The notes under the pieces were generated by a model. The model had not been told where the DNA came from. It did not search any database and worked only from the letters and a program-made list of their open reading frames with translations. Below, in pieces: positions 42,840 to 50,446 of a stretch of DNA of 50,446 nucleotides (the first letter of the stretch is position 1; each line of letters starts with the position of its first letter). A program made the translations under genes and the position numbers. The DNA is from an uncultured Oscillospiraceae bacterium (GTDB lineage: Bacteria; Bacillota; Clostridia; Oscillospirales; Ruminococcaceae): NCBI GenBank assembly GCA_900548355.1, contig URKR01000015.1:1-50446 (forward strand), written 5' to 3'.

Positions 42840-43709
42840 ATGAAGACGGTCATTTACCTGGACGTGCTTTTGCTGACAAACTTCCTGATCGGATATGCGC
42901 TGCTGGCAGCGGCCGGGCTGCTGGCCGGTATGCAGGCGCGGTTTGGCCGGATGGTCCTTGCCTCGCTGCTTGCGGCGTCCAGTGCGCTGATCCTGCTGGC
43001 GCCGGAACTCACCTACCCGCAGCAGCTTGTCTATAAGGTGGGAACGGCGGCCGTCATCACGGCGGCTGCCTTTGGGGTGCGGCCGCTACGGAGGTATGCC
43101 GCGGCACTGGGCTGGTTCGCGGCGCTCAACCTGCTGCTGGCCGGGTTGTGCATCCTGGTCATATTGCGCACCGGTTCGCCGCTTGTGCAAACCGGCAACC
43201 TCGCGGTTTATCTGCGCATTTCGCCGGTGCTGCTCGTGCTTCTGGCCGGGGTATGCAGCGCGGTAGTCTGGTTGGGGCTTTGCCTGTTTGCCAGGCCCTC
43301 CGCCCCGGCCCGCACGGCCGGGCTGCGGGTTGACCTGGGCGGGGTGCCGGTGCAGCTGCGCGCGGTGCTGGATACCGGTTGTCACCTCAAAGATCCCATT
43401 ACCTGTCTGCCGGTGCTGCTCGTCAGCTACCCGGCGGCGCGTTCCCGGCTGCCGCAGTTTGTCTGCCAGTATCTGGACGGCTGGTTCGCGGGTGTGCGCA
43501 CGGCCGGCCCGCCGCCAGGTCTTTCGCTGCGCATGATTCCCTGTGCCACCGCTACCGGCCAAACTGTGCTGCCGGGATTCACGGTTGGACGGCTGGAACT
43601 GATCGGGGCTGACGGCCCGCTGCCGCTGCGCCGCACGGCGGTCGCTTTTACGGCGCAGGCGTTTGGCTCCAACCGCTATGAAGCCCTTTACGGGGCGGAC
43701 TTTTTGTAA
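42840..43709 (+). CDS. spoIIGA: Sporulation sigma-E processing peptidase SpoIIGA
   Basis: 289 residues from ATG 42840 (ribosome site AAGGGGGG). Five N-terminal membrane helices (about 5-150, beginning VIYLDVLLLTNFLIGYALL) precede a cytoplasmic aspartic protease domain with the motif VLDTGCHLKDP (Asp178, close to Asp183 of Bacillus). Family members usually read D-T-G-N; Cys here is a minor change. It closes with FGSNRYEALYGADFL. It is followed 12 bases on by sigE, its substrate. Activation depends on SpoIIR from the forespore. Confidence 0.95.
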   Translation: MKTVIYLDVLLLTNFLIGYALLAAAGLLAGMQARFGRMVLASLLAASSALILLAPELTYPQQLVYKVGTAAVITAAAFGVRPLRRYAAALGWFAALNLLLAGLCILVILRTGSPLVQTGNLAVYLRISPVLLVLLAGVCSAVVWLGLCLFARPSAPARTAGLRVDLGGVPVQLRAVLDTGCHLKDPITCLPVLLVSYPAARSRLPQFVCQYLDGWFAGVRTAGPPPGLSLRMIPCATATGQTVLPGFTVGRLELIGADGPLPLRRTAVAFTAQAFGSNRYEALYGADFL

Positions 43710-43721
43710 AGGAGGAACCCT

Positions 43722-44435
43722 ATGTCTGCCATCACACAGGTAAGCCAACTGCTCAGCCGGATTCTGGCCGGCCTGGCCGCACCGCAGGATCTGCACTATA
43801 TCAACGGCCCCGATACGCTGCCTGCCCCTTTGAGCCCGGAACAGGAAAAACAGGTCCTTGCGGCGCTCGCTGCCGGTGATGCCGGCGCGCGTGATACCCT
43901 GATTACACATAACCTGCGTCTGGTTGTTTACATTGCCAAAAAGTTTGAAAGCCCGGCAGCCGGGGTGGAGGATATGATCTCCATTGGAACCATCGGGCTG
44001 ATCAAGGCGGTCAACACTTTTGAGCCCGGCAAAAACATCAAGCTCGCCACCTATGCAAGCCGCTGCATCGAAAATGAGATCCTGATGTACCTGCGCAAAA
44101 GCTGCAACCGTCGGCAGGATGCCAGCATCGACGAGCCGCTCAATACCGATTCCGACGGCAACGAGCTGCTGCTGATGGACGTGCTGACCAGCAACGACGC
44201 CCAGGTGGGAGAGGAACTTGAACACAGCGCCGAGTGCGCTGCGCTGCGCGCGGCGGTAAGCCGGCTGCCGGCGCGGGAACGCACGATTATGGAAATGCGG
44301 TTCGGTTTGGGCGGCCGGCAGGAACATACCCAGAAAGAAGTGGCAGACAGCATCGGCATTTCGCAGAGCTATATCTCCCGGCTGGAAAAGCGGATCATCA
44401 AACGGCTGCGCCGTGAGATGGAGACGGTGGTCTGA
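43722..44435 (+). CDS. sigE: RNA polymerase sporulation sigma factor SigE
   Basis: 237 residues. An N-terminal pro-region (about 1-28) would be cut by SpoIIGA. Region 2 reads [60 protein letters not shown]. Region 4 has [15 protein letters not shown] and the helix-turn-helix [23 protein letters not shown]. It is the mother-cell sigma factor. AAGGAGGAACCCT precedes the ATG. The gene downstream on the other strand begins its end only 7 bases away. Confidence 0.97.
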   Translation: MSAITQVSQLLSRILAGLAAPQDLHYINGPDTLPAPLSPEQEKQVLAALAAGDAGARDTLITHNLRLVVYIAKKFESPAAGVEDMISIGTIGLIKAVNTFEPGKNIKLATYASRCIENEILMYLRKSCNRRQDASIDEPLNTDSDGNELLLMDVLTSNDAQVGEELEHSAECAALRAAVSRLPARERTIMEMRFGLGGRQEHTQKEVADSIGISQSYISRLEKRIIKRLRREMETVV

Positions 44436-44442
44436 ATGGCGT

Positions 44443-44967
44443 TTACCGGGCCAGGGCGGTGCTCTGCCGCACAAAGTCCGGCGCAACGCCGCCAAGCAGG
44501 TTCATCTCGGGCGTGTTCACCAGCAGTGCAAAATCAAAGCCGTCTTTGGTCCAGCGCAGCATGCCGTCCCGTCCGGGAGATTGGCTCTGGGTGACCGTAA
44601 TGCCGTCGATCGGGTATTCCTCCACGCTCTCAAAAGATCCGTTCAGGAAAGAATCCGGAATGTCCAGCGTGCCGGCGGGGGCGGCGCGCAGCCGGGCAAA
44701 GCCGCTTGGCACAATCAGATATTCAATCTCGGCGGTGTTGTCGTTGATAAGCCAGAACCGCTGCGGAATCAGTATTTCGGTGTCAGGGTGTTCGCTGATG
44801 GCAAAACCGGCGGTGCGCGTATAATCGGGGGAGGTATACTCCCGCTGCTGGTTGCCGGTATCGGCGGGGTCGGTGGCCGGGTGCAGCACCACAAACAGCG
44901 CGGCCCCCGTGGAAGCACAGAGCGCAACGGCTACCCAGAACAAATAAAACCAAACATCGCTCAGCAT
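44443..44967 (-). CDS. Membrane-anchored hypothetical protein, possibly DUF4367-like, between sigE and sigG
   Basis: 174 residues from the ATG at 44967, after a clear AAAGGAGG; the frame is open much further upstream but without a site. One N-terminal membrane helix (LSDVWFYLFWVAVALCASTGAALFVVL) is followed by an extracytoplasmic domain. Its end, ITVTQSQSPGRDGMLRWTKDGFDFALLVNTPEMNLLGG, resembles the DUF4367/DUF4367-like pattern found in anti-sigma-like and lipoprotein contexts. It lies convergent to sigE and divergent from sigG, so read-through from spoIIGA-sigE would be antisense to it. Function unknown; a role in forespore regulation is only suggested by location. Confidence 0.72.
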   Translation of the reverse strand: MLSDVWFYLFWVAVALCASTGAALFVVLHPATDPADTGNQQREYTSPDYTRTAGFAISEHPDTEILIPQRFWLINDNTAEIEYLIVPSGFARLRAAPAGTLDIPDSFLNGSFESVEEYPIDGITVTQSQSPGRDGMLRWTKDGFDFALLVNTPEMNLLGGVAPDFVRQSTALAR

Positions 44968-45080
44968 ACACAACGCCTCCTTTGCAGCTATCCTATGCAG
45001 CCACAGGGGCGAACGTGCAAAATTTGCCAGCCGGCGCGGGTGTCTGCCGGCAGCGCATCCTGCCCATACTGCAAGGGACA

Positions 45081-45097
45081 CCGCCGCCCTGCGGCGG
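45081..45097 (+). promoter_or_regulatory. Hairpin in the sigG leader
   Basis: CCGCCGC (45081-45087) pairs perfectly with GCGGCGG (45091-45097), ending 10 bases before the sigG ribosome site (AAAGGGAGG). A leader hairpin limiting sigG translation has been described in Bacillus subtilis, which this resembles. Confidence 0.5.
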
Positions 45098-45122
45098 GAA
45101 CAGGAAAGGGAGGATGCCCCGC

Positions 45123-45902
45123 ATGTACACAGGAAAAGTGGAAATCTGCGGCGTAAACACCGCACAGCTTCCCGTTTTGACTGAGCGGGAAAAGACGGAA
45201 CTTTTGCGCAAAGCCCGTGCCGGGGACACAAGCGCCCGCCAGAAGATGATCCAGGGAAACCTGCGCCTTGTGCTGAGCGTCGTACAGAAATTTGCCGGCC
45301 GGGGCGAAAATCTTGACGACCTGTTTCAGGTTGGCTGTATCGGGCTGATCAAAGCGATCGATCACTTTGACCCCGATTTGCAAGTGCGATTTTCGACCTA
45401 TGGCGTGCCGATGATTGTGGGGGAGATCCGTCGCTTTCTGCGGGATAACAACCCTGTCCGGGTCAGCCGTTCGATCAGGGACCTTGCCTACCACTCTATG
45501 CAGGCGCGGGAAGCTCTGCAAAAGGAGAGCGGGCGCGAACCCCGTGTCTCCGAAATTGCGGCCCGGGTGGGCGCCGCGCCGGAAAATGTGGCGATGGCGC
45601 TTGAATCGATCGCTGAACCGGCCAGCCTGTCTGAGCCGGCCTACACCGACGGGGATGAGAGTGTCTCGCTGATGGACCGCGTGCCGGAAGCCGGGGGTGA
45701 AGAAAGCTGGATCAGCACCATCATGTTCCGGGACACCGTCCGTGCGCTGACCCCGCGGGAACGGCGGATCATTTCGCTGCGGTATCTTTCGGGCAAAACC
45801 CAGGTGCAGGTCGCTAAGGAAATAGGTATCAGCCAGGCACAGGTCAGCCGCCTTGAAAAAAATGCGCTCTGCCGCATACGGGAGCAGATCTCCTCCTCGT
45901 GA
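45123..45902 (+). CDS. sigG: RNA polymerase sporulation sigma factor SigG
   Basis: 259 residues from ATG 45123; an ATG three codons earlier would abut the ribosome site GGGAGG. The opening KVEICGVNTAQLPVL is the SigG signature. Region 2: NLRLVLSVVQKFAGRGENLDDLFQVGCIGLIKAIDHFD, then YGVPMIVGEIRRFLRDNNPVRVSRSIRDLAY. Region 4 ends VQVAKEIGISQAQVSRLEKNAL. It is the late forespore sigma factor. It is separated from sigE by an opposite-strand gene, unlike in most spore formers. Confidence 0.96.
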   Translation: MYTGKVEICGVNTAQLPVLTEREKTELLRKARAGDTSARQKMIQGNLRLVLSVVQKFAGRGENLDDLFQVGCIGLIKAIDHFDPDLQVRFSTYGVPMIVGEIRRFLRDNNPVRVSRSIRDLAYHSMQAREALQKESGREPRVSEIAARVGAAPENVAMALESIAEPASLSEPAYTDGDESVSLMDRVPEAGGEESWISTIMFRDTVRALTPRERRIISLRYLSGKTQVQVAKEIGISQAQVSRLEKNALCRIREQISSS

Positions 45903-45916
45903 TGAAGCGTTAAGCA

Positions 45917-45964
45917 AAAGCAGCCCTGCCTTTCCGCACGGGGCGGGAAAGGCGGGGCTGCTTT
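45917..45964. terminator. Terminator after sigG (bidirectional)
   Basis: AAAGCAGCCCTGCCTTTCC (45917-45935) pairs with GGAAAGGCGGGGCTGCTTT (45946-45964) with one G-U. It also lies past the end of the convergent HAD gene. Confidence 0.88.
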
Positions 45965-46002
45965 GCAAAAGGGGCTGCCAAACGCGCTGCGGCGCGGGCC
46001 GT

Positions 46003-46692
46003 TTACATTTCTTCAGCCGGTGGGGTTTTGGCGGCCATTTCCTGCTTGAGACGCCGGATCATGGAACGCATATTGCGCGCATCGGGCAGCTGTACGCCGC
46101 AGACCCCCAGCGCACGGTCAAACGAACGGTAGTTTTTGTACAGAATCCCGGTAATGCCCAGGTTGTACGCCGCTTGGGCGTTCTGCTTGCTGTCATCTAC
46201 AAAAATCGATTCATCGTAAGCCAGATGGTATTTCTGCATCAGCAGGGTATAAATCTGCGGGTCCGGCTTGAGCAGGTTGACATCACAGGAGGCAATGCCG
46301 CCGTCAAACAGCGGGAAAAAGTCCCGCTCACGGATGTGCTCCATCGTGTCGGAAGCAATGTTGGAAAGGTAGTACAGGCGGTAGCCGGCAAGCTTGAGCT
46401 TGCACATTGTGGTGATGGTGTGGGGGTTGGTTTTCAGAATCGTCTCCCACTCGTCAATCACGGCCTGCACTTCAAAACTGCGCCCGCAGGCGGCGGCATT
46501 TTCCAGCATGATGCGGTTGGCGGTGCCGCGGGTGATTACCCCGCGGTCAAGGTCCTCCCACTCTTTGCTGCCAAAGGTCAGGTTGTAGACGATCTCTTCC
46601 GCTTTGCGGTTGATAAACCGGTCCATCAGGAAATCTTTGGGGGTGAAGTTCACAACCACGCCGCCCAGATCAAAGATGATGTTTTTATACAT
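46003..46692 (-). CDS. HAD-family hydrolase (subfamily IA, YihX-like)
   Basis: 229 residues from the ATG at 46692, chosen because GAAGGAGA lies 8 bases upstream; earlier in-frame Met codons have no site. Motif I is IIFDLGGVVVNF, with the nucleophile Asp followed by Leu-Gly, as in the YihX-type group. Motif II is YYLSNIAS, motif III is KPDPQIY, and motif IV is SIFVDDSKQNAQAA. An alpha-helical cap lies between. It probably dephosphorylates a small sugar phosphate or nucleotide. A promoter lies at 46732-46760. Confidence 0.92.
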   Translation of the reverse strand: MYKNIIFDLGGVVVNFTPKDFLMDRFINRKAEEIVYNLTFGSKEWEDLDRGVITRGTANRIMLENAAACGRSFEVQAVIDEWETILKTNPHTITTMCKLKLAGYRLYYLSNIASDTMEHIRERDFFPLFDGGIASCDVNLLKPDPQIYTLLMQKYHLAYDESIFVDDSKQNAQAAYNLGITGILYKNYRSFDRALGVCGVQLPDARNMRSMIRRLKQEMAAKTPPAEEM

Positions 46693-46731
46693 ACACGGCT
46701 TCTCCTTCATATCACGCTCTGCTTGGCTTCT

Positions 46732-46760
46732 ATTATACACGCAAAAACGCAAAGACACAA
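46732..46760 (-). promoter_or_regulatory. Promoter for the HAD gene
   Basis: On the minus strand TTGTGT (46760-46755), a 17-base spacer and TATAAT (46737-46732). Confidence 0.75.
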
Positions 46761-46816
46761 ATCCAATTTGCGCGCATAGAATTACAGAAGAGGGCAACAC
46801 GGGGGAGGGATGCCGC

Positions 46817-47089
46817 ATGACTCTGTCGGAACTGCACAGAAAAGATGTGATTCAGCTTAAAACCGGCGAAAACCTTGGACGGGTGGACGATCTTGTGTTT
46901 TCGGGCGAGAAGGCGGCGGTGGAGCGGCTGATCCTGCGCGGCAGGCCGCGATGGTTTGGCCTGCTGGGAAGAGGAGAAGACCTTGAAATTGCCTGGGAGG
47001 ACGTCAAACAAATGGGGGCCGATGTGATCCTGGTGGACGCGCCATCGCCGCCGATCCGCGGCGATGCGTCCCGCCGATGGCGGTGGTAA
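46817..47089 (+). CDS. YlmC/YmxH-family PRC-barrel protein
   Basis: 90 residues from ATG 46817 after GGGAGG. The PRC-barrel core is LSELHRKDVIQLKTGENLGRVDDLVFSGEKAAVERLIL, followed by FGLLGRGEDLEIAWEDVKQMGADVILVD, which is the YlmC/YmxH pattern (a G-x-x-x-D-x-x-I/V-x-W-x-x-I/V-x-x-x-G-x-D-x-I-L/I-V). These proteins are conserved in spore formers; some are expressed in sporulation. The tail is Pro/Arg/Trp-rich. It stands alone. Confidence 0.88.
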   Translation: MTLSELHRKDVIQLKTGENLGRVDDLVFSGEKAAVERLILRGRPRWFGLLGRGEDLEIAWEDVKQMGADVILVDAPSPPIRGDASRRWRW

Positions 47090-47150
47090 CGCATACTTTG
47101 TAAAATTGCTGAAAAATCTTGGCTTATTTGGTGAAATTTCTGACAAACTA

Positions 47151-47223
47151 TGCTATAATAAAGCACATATGGGCGGAACGCCCTTCGGCTCTATCCGGCA
47201 AGGAAACCCCGGGCCGTACGGGG
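47151..47223 (+). promoter_or_regulatory. Promoter and leader hairpins of the ComEA-like gene
   Basis: An extended -10 TGCTATAAT (47151-47159), a GGGCG/CGCCC hairpin near 47171-47182, and CCCCG (47207-47211) pairing with CGGGG (47219-47223). The latter overlaps the weak ribosome site GGGGTGAT before the GTG start and could limit translation. Confidence 0.45.
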
Positions 47224-47231
47224 GTGATTAG

Positions 47232-47609
47232 GTGGGGAAAAAGCGGGCCGACGCCGCAGTGCTCGGTATGGCAACGCTGCTGGCGCTGGGGCTGATCGCC
47301 TGGGCGGCCGGCTTTTGGATTGCGCCGGTGGTACAGTTCGGTTACCGGCCGGCGGCGTATACCGCGCCCCGGACCGAGCAGGAAGCACAGCAGGCAGAAC
47401 TGGCGGCGCCGATCAACCTGAACACCGCCGATACCGAAACCTTGATGCGGCTGCCCGGCATTGGGGAAAAGCGCGCCGCGGCCATTGTGGCGTACCGCGA
47501 AGAGCACGGGCCGTTTGCTTCGCCGGATGAGCTGGTCGAAATTTCGGGGATCTCGCAGCGGATGGTGGATCAGTGGGCAGGGCGGATTACGCTGGCGCCC
47601 GAACCATGA
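47232..47609 (+). CDS. comEA: ComEA-like helix-hairpin-helix protein
   Basis: 125 residues with a GTG start. One N-terminal membrane helix (about 8-32) is followed by a short linker and a helix-hairpin-helix DNA-binding domain (INLNTADTETLMRLPGIGEKRAAAIVAYREEHGPFASPDELVEISGIS). This is the ComEA layout; in competence systems ComEA holds double-stranded DNA outside the membrane. It lacks the SLBB domain of longer ComEA proteins. No comEC is nearby. ppk starts 144 bases downstream. Confidence 0.88.
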   Translation: MGKKRADAAVLGMATLLALGLIAWAAGFWIAPVVQFGYRPAAYTAPRTEQEAQQAELAAPINLNTADTETLMRLPGIGEKRAAAIVAYREEHGPFASPDELVEISGISQRMVDQWAGRITLAPEP

Positions 47610-47753
47610 AACCGCGCACACTGTGCGGCAAGTGACGGCGAAACCATCGTTTGGCGCTGCGCACAGTTTGCCGCCCGGATCCCCTGCGGGCGGCGCGGCA
47701 AAGAGCAGTGGAGTTTGAAGCTTTTGACAGATTTCATAAAGGAGGATTCTGGA

Positions 47754-49937
47754 TTGGAACCGCGTGAAAGTATCTTTATCAACCGTGAACTCAGCTGGCT
47801 GGACTTTGACAGCCGTGTGCTGGCTTTGGCCAAAGAAAAAACGGTTCCGCTGGGGGAACGGCTTAAATTTGCGGCCATCTTCGGCAGCAATATGGACGAG
47901 TTTTTCATGGTGCGGGTGGGTTCGCTGTATGACCAGACCCTGCTCAAGAACAACAAGCTGGATATTGTCACCCATATGACGGCGTCGGAGCAGATTGCCG
48001 CCATCACCCCGCGTGTGGCCGAACTGCAGGCCAAGTGTGATAAATATTGGCAGCATCTGGTTGCGGCGCTTGACGAAAAAGGATACCGCAAGGTCGATTT
48101 CAACAAGATGGACAAGCAGCAGGAAAGGTTCTGGAAAAGCTATTTTGAACGTGAAGTTTTCCCGATTCTAAGCCCGCAGATTGTTGACCAGCGCCACCCG
48201 TTCCCATTTTTGCGCAACAAAGAAATCTATTTTGTCGTTCAGCTGTATACAAAGGCCGACGGCGTGCATTACGGTATCATTCCCATCAGCAACCAGTTTG
48301 AGCGTGTTTTGTACACCAAGGATGGCGAGATCACCCGCTATGCTTTTGTCGAAGAGCTTATCGCCCACTATGCGTCGGCGATTTTCCGCAAAAACTCGGT
48401 GCAGAAATCCTGCCTGTTCCGTGTGACCCGCAACGCTGATATCACAGTCGATGAGGGCATGATGGATCATGACATCGACTTCCGCGACGTGATGAGCGAA
48501 CTGCTCAAAAAACGCCGCAAGCTCGCGGCGGTGCGTATCCAGTTCTGGCCCGAAGCCCCGCAGGACATTGTCAAATTCCTGCGTGAAAAGCTTGTGGTCC
48601 CGGCCGACCGCTGCTTTACCCAGACATCGCCGCTGGATTCCGGATGCCTGTTCCGTCTTTCCGGCCGCATCGCTTCGGACGGAAACGCGGCGCTGTTTTA
48701 TCCGCCGGCCCGCCCGATCCAGGCCCCGCACGGGTATGATCTCTACCGCGAAGCGCACGAACATGATGTGCTGATCGCCTACCCCTACCAGAGCATCCGA
48801 CCGTTTATTCGTATGCTGCTCAAAGCCGGCGCCGACCCGAACGTCGTTTCGATCAAGATGACGCTGTACCGCCTTGCCAACGACTCCCAGATCGTGCAGG
48901 CGCTGATCAACGCCGCAGAAAACGGCAAGGAAGTCGTCGCGATGGTCGAGCTGCGCGCCCGGTTTGACGAACAAAACAACATCGACTGGTCGAAACAGCT
49001 TGAGGAAGCCGGGTGTACGGTTTTTTACGGGTTTGATGATTACAAGGTCCATTCCAAGCTGACCCTTATCACAAGCAAGGTGGACGGCAAATACCGCTAT
49101 CTGACCCAGATCGGCACCGGCAACTACAACGAAAAGACCAGCGAACAATATACCGACCTTTCTTTCATCACTTCCCGCCAGGAGATTGGCGAGGAGGCCA
49201 GCGCCATCTTCAACAACATGGCCCTGCAGCGGCTGACCAGCGAAGCCGATACGATGCTCGTCGCCCCGCTGCGGTTCAAGAGCGTCCTGCTGGAGGAGAT
49301 GGATCGCCAGATCGCCAAGGCCAAGCGCGGCGAGCGCGCCTCAATGATTCTCAAAAACAACTCTGTCAACGACCCGCAGATCATCGAAAAGATCAGCGAG
49401 GCCAGCTGCGCCGGCGTACGGGTGGACATGATCATCCGCGGCATCTGCTGCATGCGGGCCGGCGTGCCGGGTAAAACCGAAAACGTCCACATCCGCAGCA
49501 TTGTGGGGCGCTATCTCGAGCATTCCCGAATCTATTGCTTTGGCGAAGGGGAAGAAGCCCGCGCGTACATTGCTTCGGGCGATTTCCTGACCCGCAACAC
49601 TGAACGCCGTGTTGAAGTCGGCGTGCGGGTGGACGATCGCCGGATCGCCCGCCAGCTGCAGGATATTTTGGACCTGCAGCTGCGTGATACCGTCAACGCG
49701 CGCGTTATGCAGCCGGACGGCAGTTATGCAAAAGTCAAACCCGCTGAAGGCGAGCCGCCGGTGGATAGCCAGATGGCGATGTACGGCTATTTCCAGCACG
49801 GTTTTGAGCGCATCGACCCGCCGGCTGCGCAGCCCAAGCCGCCGGCTTCGCCGGTGACGGCGCCGCGGGCCCAGCCCCGGCGTGACAGCGCCCGCTTCCG
49901 CGGTTTGTTTGAAAGTCTGCTTGGAGGCAAAAAATAA
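47754..49937 (+). CDS. ppk1: Polyphosphate kinase 1
   Basis: 727 residues, taken from TTG 47754 because AAAGGAGG lies 8 bases upstream; a further in-frame TTG at 47715 has none. It opens with the PPK1 N-terminal ESIFINRELSWLDFDSRVL. The catalytic core contains MVELRARFDEQNNIDWSKQLEE and KVHSKLTLI with the phosphorylated His433 (His435 in E. coli). The second conserved His of E. coli (His454, 19 residues on) is Gln452 here, in LTQIGTGNYNEKT. The PLD-like C-terminal core is complete. A Pro/Arg-rich tail of about 50 residues follows. It makes inorganic polyphosphate from ATP. Confidence 0.95.
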   Translation: MEPRESIFINRELSWLDFDSRVLALAKEKTVPLGERLKFAAIFGSNMDEFFMVRVGSLYDQTLLKNNKLDIVTHMTASEQIAAITPRVAELQAKCDKYWQHLVAALDEKGYRKVDFNKMDKQQERFWKSYFEREVFPILSPQIVDQRHPFPFLRNKEIYFVVQLYTKADGVHYGIIPISNQFERVLYTKDGEITRYAFVEELIAHYASAIFRKNSVQKSCLFRVTRNADITVDEGMMDHDIDFRDVMSELLKKRRKLAAVRIQFWPEAPQDIVKFLREKLVVPADRCFTQTSPLDSGCLFRLSGRIASDGNAALFYPPARPIQAPHGYDLYREAHEHDVLIAYPYQSIRPFIRMLLKAGADPNVVSIKMTLYRLANDSQIVQALINAAENGKEVVAMVELRARFDEQNNIDWSKQLEEAGCTVFYGFDDYKVHSKLTLITSKVDGKYRYLTQIGTGNYNEKTSEQYTDLSFITSRQEIGEEASAIFNNMALQRLTSEADTMLVAPLRFKSVLLEEMDRQIAKAKRGERASMILKNNSVNDPQIIEKISEASCAGVRVDMIIRGICCMRAGVPGKTENVHIRSIVGRYLEHSRIYCFGEGEEARAYIASGDFLTRNTERRVEVGVRVDDRRIARQLQDILDLQLRDTVNARVMQPDGSYAKVKPAEGEPPVDSQMAMYGYFQHGFERIDPPAAQPKPPASPVTAPRAQPRRDSARFRGLFESLLGGKK

Positions 49938-49995
49938 CCCGACGCAATCCGGCCGGGCCGGAAAAATGGTATAGGAGATCGGAAGGAGCAAAACC

Positions 49996-50376
49996 ATGAA
50001 AAGCTGTGTTGTAACTGCAAGTTATTCCTGCCCGCCGCAGAAGGTGTGGCTGTACCTGACCAACGCAAACCTGAACCATTGGCGGACAGATATCTCGCAG
50101 GCGGATATCTCGGCCGATGGTACTGAGATCAATGAGCATAACAAGGACGGCAGCATAACCCAGATTAAGGTTACAGAAGCCGAAAAGCCGCGTCGGCTGC
50201 GCTGCCAGTTCAGCCGCGGGCGGGTTCACGGCACCTTTACGGCAATCCTGTTGGGCGGCGGCGACGCAACCAGCCTGGAATGCACCTTGGAAGTGGAAGG
50301 CATGGGCCTTTTTGCCAAGCCCAAAAAAGGCTTGGAAGAGCGCCTGGCTATGCTGAGCCAGGCGGTTGGTGGCTGA
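49996..50376 (+). CDS. SRPBCC-superfamily protein
   Basis: 126 residues with a START/Bet v1-like fold signature: an opening strand KSCVVTASYSCPPQKVWLYLTNANLNHW followed by alternating strands (SITQIKVTEAEKPRRLRCQFS, ATSLECTLEVEGM) and a C-terminal helix KKGLEERLAMLSQAV. The ligand is unknown. It lies 58 bases after ppk1 on the same strand and has its own GGAGC ribosome site, so it may be co-transcribed. The remaining 70 bases of the window contain a GC-rich stretch with no clear feature. Confidence 0.8.
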   Translation: MKSCVVTASYSCPPQKVWLYLTNANLNHWRTDISQADISADGTEINEHNKDGSITQIKVTEAEKPRRLRCQFSRGRVHGTFTAILLGGGDATSLECTLEVEGMGLFAKPKKGLEERLAMLSQAVGG

Positions 50377-50446
50377 GGGGCGCAGGCTGAAATCGACTGA
50401 ACAGGTAAAACAATGGGCCGCCGGCCGGGCAGGAAACTGCACGGCC

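Noticed and set aside
44968..45080. A sigma-F/sigma-G type promoter upstream of sigG
   Set aside because: A GGGGCGAACGT-like -10 is present but no matching -35 at the right spacing was found.

Overview
The window looks like the chromosome of a GC-rich, spore-forming Clostridia member, most like the Oscillospiraceae (Gemmiger/Subdoligranulum type). The basis is the gene content and order: spoIIGA-sigE-sigG, yqfC-yqfD, phoH-ybeY-dgkA-era-yqzL-recO-mutS2, strong AGGAGG ribosome sites, consensus sigma-A promoters, and several TTG/GTG starts. No phage, CRISPR array or intact insertion sequence was found. Species-level placement is an inference.

Layout. 1-1.8 kb: end of a peptide ABC transporter operon (oppD-oppF). 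1.8-2.26 kb: an AT-richer gene-free island with palindromes and a candidate small RNA. 2.26-11.1 kb: a sugar-sensing and uptake block. A YesN-type regulator, a YesM-type kinase and a binding lipoprotein overlap one another, and are followed by the galactose/glucose transporter mglB-mglA-mglC and a membrane-anchored InlB-repeat protein. 11.2-16 kb: an acetyltransferase of lower GC, flavodoxin, cobalamin adenosyltransferase, and a fused FeoA-FeoB ferrous iron transporter. 16-20.4 kb: magnesium block with corA and, divergently, an M-box riboswitch leading to a magnesium P-type ATPase. 20.5-23.1 kb: two tRNA genes, a DUF975 membrane protein and a lipoprotein. 23.2-29.1 kb: a Bce-type peptide-resistance module (bceR-bceS-bceA-bceB) downstream of rarA. 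29.2-32.7 kb: a PfkB kinase, an orphan immunity-like protein and ligA. 32.7-36.1 kb: a half-size EamA transporter, a Cys-rich protein, a YlbJ-like protein and yqfC-yqfD. 36.2-42.7 kb: the phoH to mutS2 operon. 42.8-45.9 kb: spoIIGA-sigE, an opposite-strand gene, then sigG. 46-50.4 kb: a HAD hydrolase, a YlmC/YmxH protein, a ComEA-like protein, polyphosphate kinase and a SRPBCC protein.

The most interesting signal is the roughly 640-base leader of the magnesium P-type ATPase (17054-17691). After the M-box riboswitch and its terminator come a 39-codon leader ORF whose stop codon sits in the loop of a second, 18-bp-stem terminator, and a 10-base segment inside that ORF (17342-17351) that is exactly complementary to the terminator's 5' arm. 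A second 44-codon ORF with an excellent ribosome site follows, and then a hairpin that can bury the ATPase ribosome site. This reads as riboswitch control stacked on leader-peptide attenuation and ribosome-site masking. A perfect 32-bp palindrome lies just upstream of the promoter.

Other points of interest are the sensor triad next to mgl, the InlB-repeat protein coupled to mglC, an aberrant segment in corA, an opposite-strand gene between sigE and sigG together with a hairpin at the sigG ribosome site, a long-spacer promoter with direct repeats before spoIIGA, a branched leader before ybeY, and a polyphosphate kinase with Gln in place of the second conserved His.
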